A DNA stretch of 64,000 nt from Ursus arctos (lineage: Eukaryota > Chordata > Mammalia > Carnivora > Ursidae). Made by a program: the position numbers and the translations under genes. The stretch spans positions 102,648,128 through 102,712,127 of the forward strand of contig NC_079873.1 in assembly GCF_023065955.2 (NCBI RefSeq), read 5' to 3'. The notes beneath the pieces are model-generated. The model was not told the origin of the DNA. It saw nothing but the letters and a program-made list of their open reading frames with translations, and made no database searches. This document shows, piece after piece, positions 54,829 to 64,000 of this stretch (the stretch's first letter is position 1; every line of letters begins with the position of its first letter).

Positions 54829-57800
54829 GGCGGGGAACGGAGGCCAAAGGGAGTCCCGTGCCGGGGCAGAGGGCGCAGGCGGTGCGTGGTGGGGAGGGGG
54901 CCGTCCTGGGGGCGGGGGCAGGCGGGGGGTGGAGCCCCCGACGGGGGGCGGTACGAGCCCGGACGACGACGACGAAGAGCCCCGGGGGCCGGGTGCATGG
55001 AGGACGAGGTGCTGGGAGAAGGAAGGGGGGGGGTGGGTCCCGCGACGGGCCTCGTGGGCTTGGCTCCTCGAGGTTCTGCTTCGGGACAGAGCCCTGCAGG
55101 GGCGCCCAGAGGCCCGGGAAGGGACAGGGAGGTGAACTGGACGGTGGAGGGGGCCCTCCTCACCGGGGTCCCGCCGAGGGGAAGGCTGGGCCGGAGGGAC
55201 GTCCGGGGTAGGACTGGGAGGAGCCGACTGCACCTCGGCTGGGGATTTCGTGTTATGGAGGGGCGGGAGACTGTTGTAGGGAAAGATGTGGTCTAGGGGA
55301 AAGGCGAGAGGGAAGCACACTGCAAACCTGGGAGACCAACTGCTCAGGCCAGTGGAGGTGCCCTTCTATTCCGCCTGCACCTCCCCCCTCCCTCAGTGCA
55401 AGCGCTGTTTTTGTTTTATTGTTTTGAAATTTTCAGTGTTGGCTGTAGGAAGCTGTCGATGGGGTGATACTTATTCATTCTTGGTGTCTCCTAGAATAGA
55501 CAGTAAGGACAGGCGTCGCTTGGCGAGGACGCGTCTAGCCCTGGGTTTAGGGGCTCTTTACGCGAGAGTAGGAAGGGGGCCTGCTAACTTCGTGCGACGG
55601 CTGAATACTCTCAAGGCAATTTGGAGGTCGTCCCCACAGCACAGAGGTGGAGTACAGTTGCAAAAATCTTTGGTGAGACTTCAAGGGGTGCAGTTGTAGG
55701 ATAGTGTTATCCTGGTTGGCCGCATGGCTCTTTCAACTTAGAAGGCTATTTCTCAAAGTCACGCTGCTGAAACGTTGGGGGAAATGAACAAGGGATGCAT
55801 TTGGTGTTGGAAGTGGATTAGGTTTATGATAAAATCCCAAGGTTGGAAGGGACTTTAAAGGTCATCTCATTCTGTTTACCTGACCTATCCTTGAATGTTG
55901 GGATAGAGGGATCTTTATTTTGGGGGAGATGGAAGAGGGTTTAGGGGTACTCAAATTGGATGGCGATGTCACCATGTGGTACTGAAGAGGACAGTACATA
56001 GGAAAGAAATTTCGAGGATTCCAGTGGGGATTAAATGGGATAACCCAATCCCAAAAATCACCCAGAGGCTCCAAATAGAAGCAAAAGTTTGGGGAAGGAA
56101 CTTGTAAAATTTTGATGGAGAGGCAAAGTTAGTAAGGTGGACTGGGGGAGCTAGGAGGAGCAGGGGACTTGGTGACTCAAGAGAATCTGAAGGTTGATAG
56201 AGTTTAGGAGGGAAATGGTCGTTTTGAGTAAGACATGTGGCTATTGATAGGCAGACTCATCTTTTGATAAGGTAACTGGGGCAGCTGCCTTTGGGATAGA
56301 TGGGGAGGACAAGAGGCACAGGCCATTGGGCACAGAGCCTGATTCAAATTGACTTTAAGAAGGCTGACCCTGTTACTAGCTATGCAGCAAGGGTTCTTTC
56401 TGTTCTGGCTTTGAGAGTCTTTGATGGAGGAAGGGGTTAAGGGGGACTGTTTCTTTAGAATAGGCTATAAGGAAAAGACAGCAAATTACTGGGATAGGAC
56501 AGAGGAAAGCTTAAGTCCCTGGCAAGTTCTGTTGTTGGAGTCTGGATTGGGTAGAGTGGAGGGGAGTTCCAGAGGAAATGGTGGCAGCACCAAGGGCGCT
56601 CAGAGATCTGGCTGTTCTGATTACCCAGAGCTGGTAGGGCATAGACTCCCAGGGGCCTAGACTTTTTTTGGGGAAGCAAAAGGGTTTCATCCAGGGGTCT
56701 TTTTGCTTTATTCATGCTGTAGTTCACTACATAGGAAAAAATGTTTAGTACAGGTGGCAGAGAATCTCACATGATGAGTCTGGATTATGGGTTTTGGAGA
56801 GGGGCTTCTTTTAGGAGAACACAATTATGGGAGAAAAGGACTTGAATACTAGGAAGAAGGAAAGCGAAAAGAAAAGTCAGGAAGAGGGTTGTTTAGTCAG
56901 AGAAGGGGGAAGAAAAGTGATCATCACTGGTCTCATGTCAGGGCCAACTAAGGAAATAGTGGAACCCTGAAAATTCCAGGCTGAGTTTTTCCAAAGTAAA
57001 GTCTGAAGAACCTTTAAGGCTCTTTACACTTTCATGCTAGAATCACTACGGTTGGTGCAAGAGAAAGGATGATCTTGGGTAAAAATAGGGTTGGAGAGAA
57101 ACTGGTATGTAGGAAGGAATATACATATATTTACCCATAGGGAAATAGAGAATTTAGAGATAGTATATAGGCTAAAAAAGTGCAGAATGTGGAAGAGGGT
57201 GGAGTAAGGAGCCAAAGGAAGAAGGTGTTTACTTACATGTCATGTGGAGTGAGTGTCAGGGAAGGTAAAAAGTTGCCTTTGATAGCTCTTGTCCTGGGAG
57301 GGCCCAGGAAGCAGAGGTGAGCTGAGATCCAGAGCTTACAAGTCAAAGCATTAGTTAGAAAGTTCAGACTAAAATAAGTGTACTGGATGGGGGAAGGAAT
57401 TTACCGACCTAAGTAGAATGGCCTTGAAAGAAGTTGAAAGTGGGAATACACCAGTTTTTCCAGTCTGCAAGTGGAAGGAATTCTAGATATAGGGAGGTGA
57501 ATTATGGAAATTCCAGAGTGAAACAGGATAAAGAACAGTGGCCTTAGAGCCTTGGGCCAGAACTGGAGGGTGGGGTGGGCGCATGGAGGAGAGGAGCTAG
57601 TCAGGGGTTGGGCATCTGGACTGGTTCATTGATTCTAGGCTGAGCTTAATTTGAGATGGAATGGAATGGCCACAGTGGGGTAGAGAGCTGTTTTCCAGCA
57701 TCAGCCAACATCTGGGATGGAGAGAGGAGGAGTTCATGGTTAAGTTGGGTGGGAAAATGAACACTAACTAGAGTGGAACAGAGAGCCCTGGGGAAAGTGG

Positions 57801-58867
57801 GCATTGTTGGGATAAAGCAGACGGGAAAGGGGACAAGCCACTGATGATTACATAACGGGAGAAGGAAGACCCAAGACCTTCGAGTTTTCAGAAGGAAAGG
57901 AAGTTTTTTAATGCTGGAGTTCCAGTTAGGTATGAGTCTATGCTTGCCAGAAGGTTTAGCGTCAGGATAACCAACGAGGGAGGTAATAGGTAATCTGCCT
58001 TTCGGCCACTAGGATGCTAGTACAGTATTTTACATAATCTCACATACTAACTAGGCTTTCTTAATGCCGGTTTTTGAATGGTTATCCTTAAAGTAATGTA
58101 GAAACTGTTCTCTTTCTAAATCGTACCCTTTCCCACTGTTCATAACTTGAAAGCGGTCTTTCATGATGAAAACTTTCTTTGGTGAACTGAAGTTGAATTC
58201 TGGTCAAGAGTAAAATTTAACTCTGCTTCTATCCCCATAATTCAAATATGCTGTTCTGTTTCCCTCTTTTTCTTTTTTAAGCCAAAGCCACCCTTTCCCC
58301 ATAAAACATTTAAAAATGGATAATTGTTTAAAAAGTGGCTGCAGGCTGCATGTCAAAGTCATATTTTCCCTGGTCAATGAATTGTGATGAATTTGAAGAG
58401 CGATGATTTATTATTTGTAAAATGTGGTAATTTTCAGATTTATTCTTTGAGAGTATGTGAGGCACGATACGTCTTCATTTGGATTTTTAAGAAGATGTTA
58501 AATTAAGCGTCTGTGAAGAATTAAGAGTACTGAGGGGCAGCAAAGCTTTGTGTTTCAGGCTTCTTTACCGATTGTCGGCTAAGAAACAAAATTTGGTTAC
58601 TTCATTGCTAAGGTATGCCTAGAAATCTTAGTGTTAGGGCCATTTAAGGGTACAGTCAAGTTTTGTTATAATGTTGGTGTCCGGGGACAAGGAAAACAAG
58701 CCGACTTTCATTTTTCCAAGTTCTATAGAGAAGTGTATTGTACATGACTGTGATCCCCAGGATGAGTCAGTGTACTCTCTACCTGGATCCATGAGGTGAT
58801 TAGGTGTCTTGTGATGACGAGGCTTTACTCAGTTTAACTTGGTCGCTCCTTGTACAGGTTAGTATCT

Positions 58868-58930
58868 TGCAGTGGTTCTCAAACTTTAGCATGTCTCAGA
58901 ATTACCTGGAGGGCTTTGGAGACATACTGC
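58868..58930 (+). mobile_element. MER5A-like fragment
   Basis: The order GTGGTTCTCAAACTTTAGCA, then TCAGAATTACCTGGAGGGCTT is the classic MER5A left part. It is truncated on the right. Confidence 0.75.
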
Positions 58931-58939
58931 CTTAAGTTA

Positions 58940-59130
58940 GAGTCCTTGCTCTTCTACTTCCTAGCTGCGTGACAGGAAGCAAATCACTCAACTCTCTTGA
59001 ACCTCTGTTTTCTCATCTATAAAATGGAGATGAAGATCCCAGTCTCACAGGACTATGAGGATTGCACAAGATGATATCTACATGGCAGACCAGGTCCATA
59101 GCAGGAGCCCAATAAATGACATCTTTTATT
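58940..59130 (+). mobile_element. MIR element
   Basis: The MIR core 'cttcctagctgcgtgacagg' is followed by 'aacctctgttttctcatcta', 'taaaatggagatgaagatcc' and the 'caggactatgaggatt' part in the usual order. Confidence 0.8.
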
Positions 59131-60468
59131 ATATTATAATCTAGTTTTTCTGATTCCATTGAGTCCTGTGACCTTTTATATTACTTTACAGTAAACATGG
59201 AGGCAGAATTAGAACTATCAATGGCTCCTGAGCACTCCCCATGTATCTTGATTCTCTGTGCTCTTTCTCCATATTCCTGTTGTATTAGTACATAATTAGC
59301 ATTTACAATGTGGTAGGAAGAAATGGCTTGGCTCATCACTCCATTATTGCATCCACCTTTGAGGTGGAACTGGCAGCTTCTTCAACAGCTGTGCTGTAAC
59401 TCTGCTCAGTATTTTAGGGCAGGAACTGAAGCCTGTATATCCAGTTGAAACTTCAGGGGACATTTTGGGCCATGCTTAAAAAATGACCCAAGTGTAGTTT
59501 ACTAGGGTGACATTTTAAAAAACCATTGCTTTCTGGAAAGGGCTGCTGTATTTAATTACGACTGGTTGGGCTTTCCAGATGTCTCTGACATCTGGAAGTT
59601 CCACAAAGGCTGGTAGATAGAGCCTGGGTCTTGTATGGCTCTATGACAAGGATGTTCATCAGCGATTGGATGGGAGAAAACATGTTTTGAATAGCTCAGG
59701 TATCACCAAACCAAACTTCTGAACACCAAAAAAAAATATGGGCTATAAAATAGAGATCCTTTTTGCAGCCAGAGTGGACTTTGATGCCAACAAGCAGCTA
59801 TGCCAATATAGGGAGAGAGTGATAGCAGGCCAATTTAAAACAGTAGATAAGTTAACAAATTAATAATTTCGTTTTGGCTTGGAGTTGGATTGTTATTCTC
59901 TACCTGCCCCCCCTACCCAGCAGATTCACCTTCCTATTTATATTCTGCTTAGGCAGACATTAAAATGAGTTGTTCCCTGCGTACACATCTCCTGTAAGTG
60001 GCAGAAGGCAGTCCATAAGTTGGCTGGGTTTAAAAATTAGCTGTGGCTAAACTACGCTTAGATAATTGGAAGTTGACTTTGTTGTTTTGTCCTGGCCCGA
60101 TTTTATTTCTATGATTGTCTTTGTTGTGGAAGCAAGGAAAAGAAAGAAGAGAAAGTTTATGAGAGAGCAAGGGAAGTAAAAGGCATCCACAGACCCAGTG
60201 CTTTTTACATGGGATTCTTGCTTTCCATGTGACCTAGAGAGAATTTCCGTTTTTCCCAGTAGTTTAACAAGTATTTACTGAGCACATATTGTATGCCTTG
60301 TATCATGCTAGACACTATTGGGAGTGGCTATTAAAAGAAGCAGAAAATATTCTTTCTAGCCTTGGGGAACCTATAGATGGGTAGGAGGATGAGTCAGTAC
60401 TGAGAGTTTGAAACTCTGTTAAGTCATTGTGTGTGTGTGTACATACTATGTATTATACATACATTATG

Positions 60469-60469
<1 letters not shown>

Positions 60470-60516
<47 letters not shown>
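60470..60516 (+). repeat. (AT)n microsatellite, about 23 units
   Basis: A pure AT dinucleotide tract, preceded by a short GT run at 60429-60440. Confidence 0.96.
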
Positions 60517-60519
<3 letters not shown>

Positions 60520-61274
60520 TAATTTATACAAAATGAGTTGAGCCCATAGTCTGGAGAGAGTAGAAAAAATAGTCTGATAATGGCCTTTCCAAATATTTGT
60601 GTGAGAGGTCCAGGAGACTTAAAAAAAAAAAAAAAGGTAAAAGTTCGGTGAGGAGGAATTCTCTTTAGATGAAAAATCCTTATCACGAATCCCGTGTACT
60701 GAAATGGAGACGCCCGAGGGCCACCACCACAGTCCATGGCACGGAAGACACACAAGCATCCCAGAAGGGATTCAGGTCTCAAGATTGCAGTGATTCAACT
60801 TTGGAGGGTGAAAGACACACCAAATACTCACATGGTTCTGCTGAAGACCAAGCCTGCGGAAAGCCAATGCTTCGTTTTGATCTAGGAGAAATGAGAAGTG
60901 CTAAAAAACCAAAATGACCCTAGTAACTTAGAGTGCCATTTTGAGGTGGCTTTGCATTTTGAAAAGGACTGATTAATTTCGTGGTGATCGCTTAGGTTTT
61001 CTAGATATCGGTGACATCTAGAAGTTATATAAAATCTTATGGCTAGATCCTAGGTCTGGTATAAAGCTATGATTAGGTGTTTGCCTTAAATGGGGCAAAA
61101 TTCCTTCCTTACAGCAGGAGATGGAAGTAATAACAGGAAAAAACTATGGCAGGGGTAAAAACGAATGGGTGGTATGAAAATGTGAGTGAGAGATTAAAAC
61201 TTTTGCTTTTTGCCACCTTCATTGTTGGAATTGATTACCTTTGTTCCTTTTAAGGGTATTTGTGCTCTTCTCAG

Positions 61275-61370
61275 TTATATTATATTATATTATATTATAT
61301 TATATTATATTATATTATATTATATTATATTATGTTATATTTCATTTCATTTCATTTCATTTCATTTCAT
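61275..61370 (+). repeat. (TTATA)n followed by (TTTCA)n pentanucleotide tract
   Basis: About 13 TTATA units with one G interruption run to 61340. Six TTCAT/TTTCA units (61341-61370) then lead directly into the T-run of the reverse CanSINE. The tracts most likely grew from the SINE's A-rich tail. Confidence 0.93.
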
Positions 61371-61468
61371 TTTTTTAAAGTAAGCTGTATGCCCAATGTG
61401 GGGCTTGAACTCAGGACCCTGAGACCAAGAGTCGCACACTCTCCCACCTGAGCCAGCCAGGTGCCTCC
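61371..61468 (-). mobile_element. Short old-type CanSINE, minus strand
   Basis: It contains GCCCAATGTGGGGCTTGAAC and GAGCCAGCCAGGTGCCTCC, the reverse of the short subtype. Its tail end (left side on + strand) is followed by the TTTCA and TTATA pentamer tracts, which probably grew from the poly(A) tail. Confidence 0.88.
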
Positions 61469-62264
61469 TATTCTCAACTTTAAGTAAGAACTCATTTATT
61501 CCCATTTTGCAGATCACATAGTAAACGGACATAATGAGGTACCTGAGATGGCTGGCAAGCAGGGGCTGAAAATGCTCTCCCAACCCCCTCCCCAACACAC
61601 ACACTCAGTTTAGACTGTGGATAGTAGACTATATCACTCTTCAAGGGTGTTGCTGCTGTGTGACTAGATGGCTCTGAATGGATTTTGGCAGTTTTAAAAC
61701 ATCAAATTGTCTCTGAATGAGTGGGGATCCAATACTAGTGAGGAGATTGAGAAAGGGTATGGTTTGGGTTGGAAAGGGTTGGGGTGGTAATATTCACAGA
61801 AGAGCTAGCTTCAGGGAGGTCGCAAGCCCTGGCCGCTCTATTGAGATGAACATCTAGCCTCCCAAGGTGTCTACTTTGGAGGTAACTACATTCATTTGAA
61901 TGAGTAAGCTCTCATGTGTTTAACAGATAGTTAAAATTCTTTTGTATCCAGTCTCATAAATGTTTATAGGCCAGGTTTTTAAACATGGAGGTACCGAAGA
62001 GTCTATGAAGGTGTCCAAACTAGAGCCGTGTGTAGGCAACTACTTAGTCTTCTTGGTAAGTAGAAGAATAAAATGTATCTGGGAAGAGGATGCAATGTCT
62101 CCTATAAGACTTATCCCTTGGGGTAGAACCAGTAGAAATATTTGGTAGAAAAAAAACCCCAGGGGAACTAGAAAGTGCTACAGTAGATTAGTCAGGCAGA
62201 AGGCTGGGATGAACAGTGCAGAGGGCTCCTTCCTCCTTTCAGTTGCCCAGCAGATTATTTCCAG

Positions 62265-62312
62265 TTGAGTGAGTGTGTGTGTGTGTGTGGGTGGGTGGGT
62301 GGGTGGGTGGGT
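62265..62312 (+). repeat. (GT)n/(GGGT)n compound microsatellite
   Basis: A GT run passes into six GGGT units. The G triplets could form a G-quadruplex on the + strand. Confidence 0.9.
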
Positions 62313-64000
62313 GTGGTGGTATGTAGTGGTAGAGGAATCTGTTTGCATGAAGGAAGGCAAAGTAAAGTGATTGGGGCATATATAGGGACTCTTGAGTTTC
62401 AAGGAATGATACTTGGTTAATGATAGGAAGAGGTGAGTGGATGTAGATATTAGAGGGAAAGCCTGTGGAGAATATTAGAATACTTTTACATGGGAAATCA
62501 TTAAATTAGGACAATTTACATTGGGAGAACTCCCTCATTAGGGGGTGAGGTTTGGGATATATGATTAAGTAGGGAAAACAGGAGCATTAGTCTCCTGTTG
62601 AGTATACATGGAAGAAGGCAGAGCGACAGGGAGGGTAAATAAGGTCTGTGGTCAGCATTCCATATCTAAAGCCAGGTAAAGTTATCCTTGTTGGGTTTGT
62701 ATACACTTTCCTATTGAAAACACTGATTTTGAGACGTTTTGACCTCTCTGTAAAGGCACTTCAGTGACTAGGTGGTAGTCCTGGCCTCTTCCCTTCAGCC
62801 CCAGGATCTAAATGTCAGTGGTCTCTTGGATCTCCTTGGGGGTGCCTTAGATGCTGCTTTTCCCAAAGTGGGGTAATGGACTGGCCTCTCCTTTGATTCT
62901 GTGAGATTTGAATGTGAATGTCTCTGTCTCATGGGAGCTTTACCCAGAGCTCTGGATTTCTGTTGGAGCAATAGGTCCCGAAGTTGGTTTTCTTTACACA
63001 TTAGTCATTGCTGACCCAACCCTCCTTAAACTGTCTACTGGCCACGCCTATTCTCTTGAGGACAGATTCAGGGCCAGGCTTCAAGAAGAATATTTTCCGG
63101 CTCTTTCATTTTTTAAAATCATAATTGCTTCCAGGTCACCAGACAATGTGAACCAAAAGAAGCCTGGGGGAGTACTACCAGATTTAACTGAGACTTTCTT
63201 AATCTTGAATTTCTAATTTATTGGCTGGATGGTAAGAGTCCAACCATGAATAAATGGGCAGGTTTCATGCTACGCATAAAGGGCCTAGTTGTATTCCATA
63301 TGTTGCCAGTGCCAGTTGTTCTGCACATAGGGGGTCTTTGGCCCCAGAGGAAGCTACGTGATTCTGGGGAACTCGTTCACTGGATAAACACCCTGTCCAG
63401 CCATTTTCAAGGTTAACATTTTACCAAGGTAGAGACATTTTGTCAGATAGATGCTGTATTATCTCCTTTCGTGTCCTTCCCTTTCTCATACGCACGACGA
63501 CCATACTTTTGCTTGTAGTTGTTGTGAAATCTGCTTGTTTTGGCATCTTCATTTCAAAACAAAACAAAAAATGTCTACCCAATCGGCAAAATCTCCTTGA
63601 GCCTTTAGTGCTGCCCATCCCCTATTACCAGCTCCCCCTAACCCTGACTTGGATTATAATTTGATGTTCTTCCCCTTTTGATAACATATTCTCTCTAAAC
63701 TTTTCTAAAATGTCTGTGTTCAGTGCTTCCCCACAGTGTTTCAGTTTGGCCCGTGATGGTGAAATATTTCAGGTTCCCCTATTTCATTTTTTCTCTTTTG
63801 GTTCTTATATTCTGTGGGCTTCTCTTTTATGCCTTTCACACCTGCCCTTGTCTTCTAGCAGCTATTCTTTTTCTTTTGGATTTTTTGGGGGAAAGATCTC
63901 TGCTTCATTATGGTTTGTCTTCTATCTGCTCACCCTCAGCTTAGCTGCTATTTTCATCATTTTAAAGTTACTGCTCTCCTGTTAGTCCATTTTCTTTTTG

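Larger units (their letters stand above)
52850..55260 (+). promoter_or_regulatory. BCORL1: CpG island 5, main BCORL1 promoter candidate
   Basis: The island holds a ZNF143-type site at 53055, a CCG repeat, and a GC-skew switch near 53.3 kb from C-rich to G-rich. A GCC/CTG-rich tract lies at 54743-54828. It is placed where human synteny expects the start of BCORL1, a BCOR-related corepressor that acts in Polycomb PRC1.1-type complexes. No BCORL1 coding sequence is in the window, so the assignment is by position. Confidence 0.6.
55261..64000 (+). other. BCORL1: Presumed BCORL1 intron 1 (5' part)
   Basis: The sequence is low in recognisable repeats. I see a MER5A-like fragment at about 58868-58930, a plus-strand MIR at about 58940-59130, an L2-like bit near 60260-60330, an (AT)n tract, one short CanSINE with pentamer tracts and a (GTGG)n tract. 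No coding exon of BCORL1 is visible, so translation must begin to the right of the window. It is transcribed sequence only if the promoter assignment is right. Confidence 0.5.

Noticed and set aside
54243..55211. A 322-codon open frame with poly-alanine
   Set aside because: The alanine run is a translation of the GCC/GCT triplet tract. The frame crosses non-conserved-looking GC-rich sequence and no family is recognised.
62908..63216. A 102-codon open frame near the right end
   Set aside because: It depends on a non-ATG start and shows no recognisable domain or splice-site support.
63710..63985. A 91-codon hydrophobic open frame resembling a membrane protein
   Set aside because: The sequence is T-rich, which yields phenylalanine and leucine in any frame. 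Several overlapping frames exist and there is no family match or good start context.
1..64000. Search for a prokaryotic or viral cassette, defence system or integrated virus
   Set aside because: Splice-site-bounded exons, CpG islands and carnivore SINEs account for the layout. I saw no retroviral gag/pol/env-like frames and no operon structure.

Overview
This window looks like a piece of a mammalian X chromosome from a carnivore. Coding sequence is split into short exons bounded by consensus GT/AG splice sites. Promoters lie in CpG islands. The intergenic DNA carries at least 14 tRNA-Lys-derived CanSINEs, the carnivore SINE family, on a background of old MIR, L2, L1M and MER5A copies. The younger CanSINEs resemble those of arctoid carnivores, especially bears and giant panda. 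That species guess comes from memory of repeat consensus sequences and is only moderately sure.

The only protein-coding gene supported by sequence is UTP14A on the + strand. Eleven consecutive exons between 801 and 13998 encode about 690 residues, from about residue 80 of the roughly 770-residue human protein to the stop codon. All splice phases fit and the frame is open. A short 3' UTR follows, with AATAAA at 14140. The 5' exons lie left of the window. UTP14A is a nucleolar factor of the small-subunit processome.

From 14.2 to about 50 kb there is no recognisable protein-coding exon. This stretch holds repeats and three isolated GC-rich, CpG-rich islands (about 15.6-17.6, 31.6-32.45 and 35.5-36.3 kb), plus a smaller GC-rich patch near 39.3 kb. 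The first island has a TATA box and four CCAAT boxes. The second has a CACGTG E-box, an E2F/CCAAT-like site and a downstream AATAAA.

From 50.1 to 55.3 kb lies a large CpG-island complex. In human Xq26 the + strand neighbour downstream of UTP14A is BCORL1, so this complex is best read as the BCORL1 promoter. It has two candidate non-coding first exons, with donors at 51697 and 53465. The second is headed by a strong ZNF143-type motif at 53055-53074. The sequence from 53.5 to 64.0 kb is then the first intron of BCORL1. No BCORL1 coding exon is in the window, so this identity rests on synteny and promoter architecture.

I found no undescribed multi-gene system. The points most worth checking are the orphan CpG islands, the two-promoter arrangement at BCORL1, a near-consensus CTCF site inside UTP14A, a perfect 59-bp tandem duplication, a SINE-into-SINE composite, and a TTATA/TTTCA pentamer tract grown from a SINE tail.
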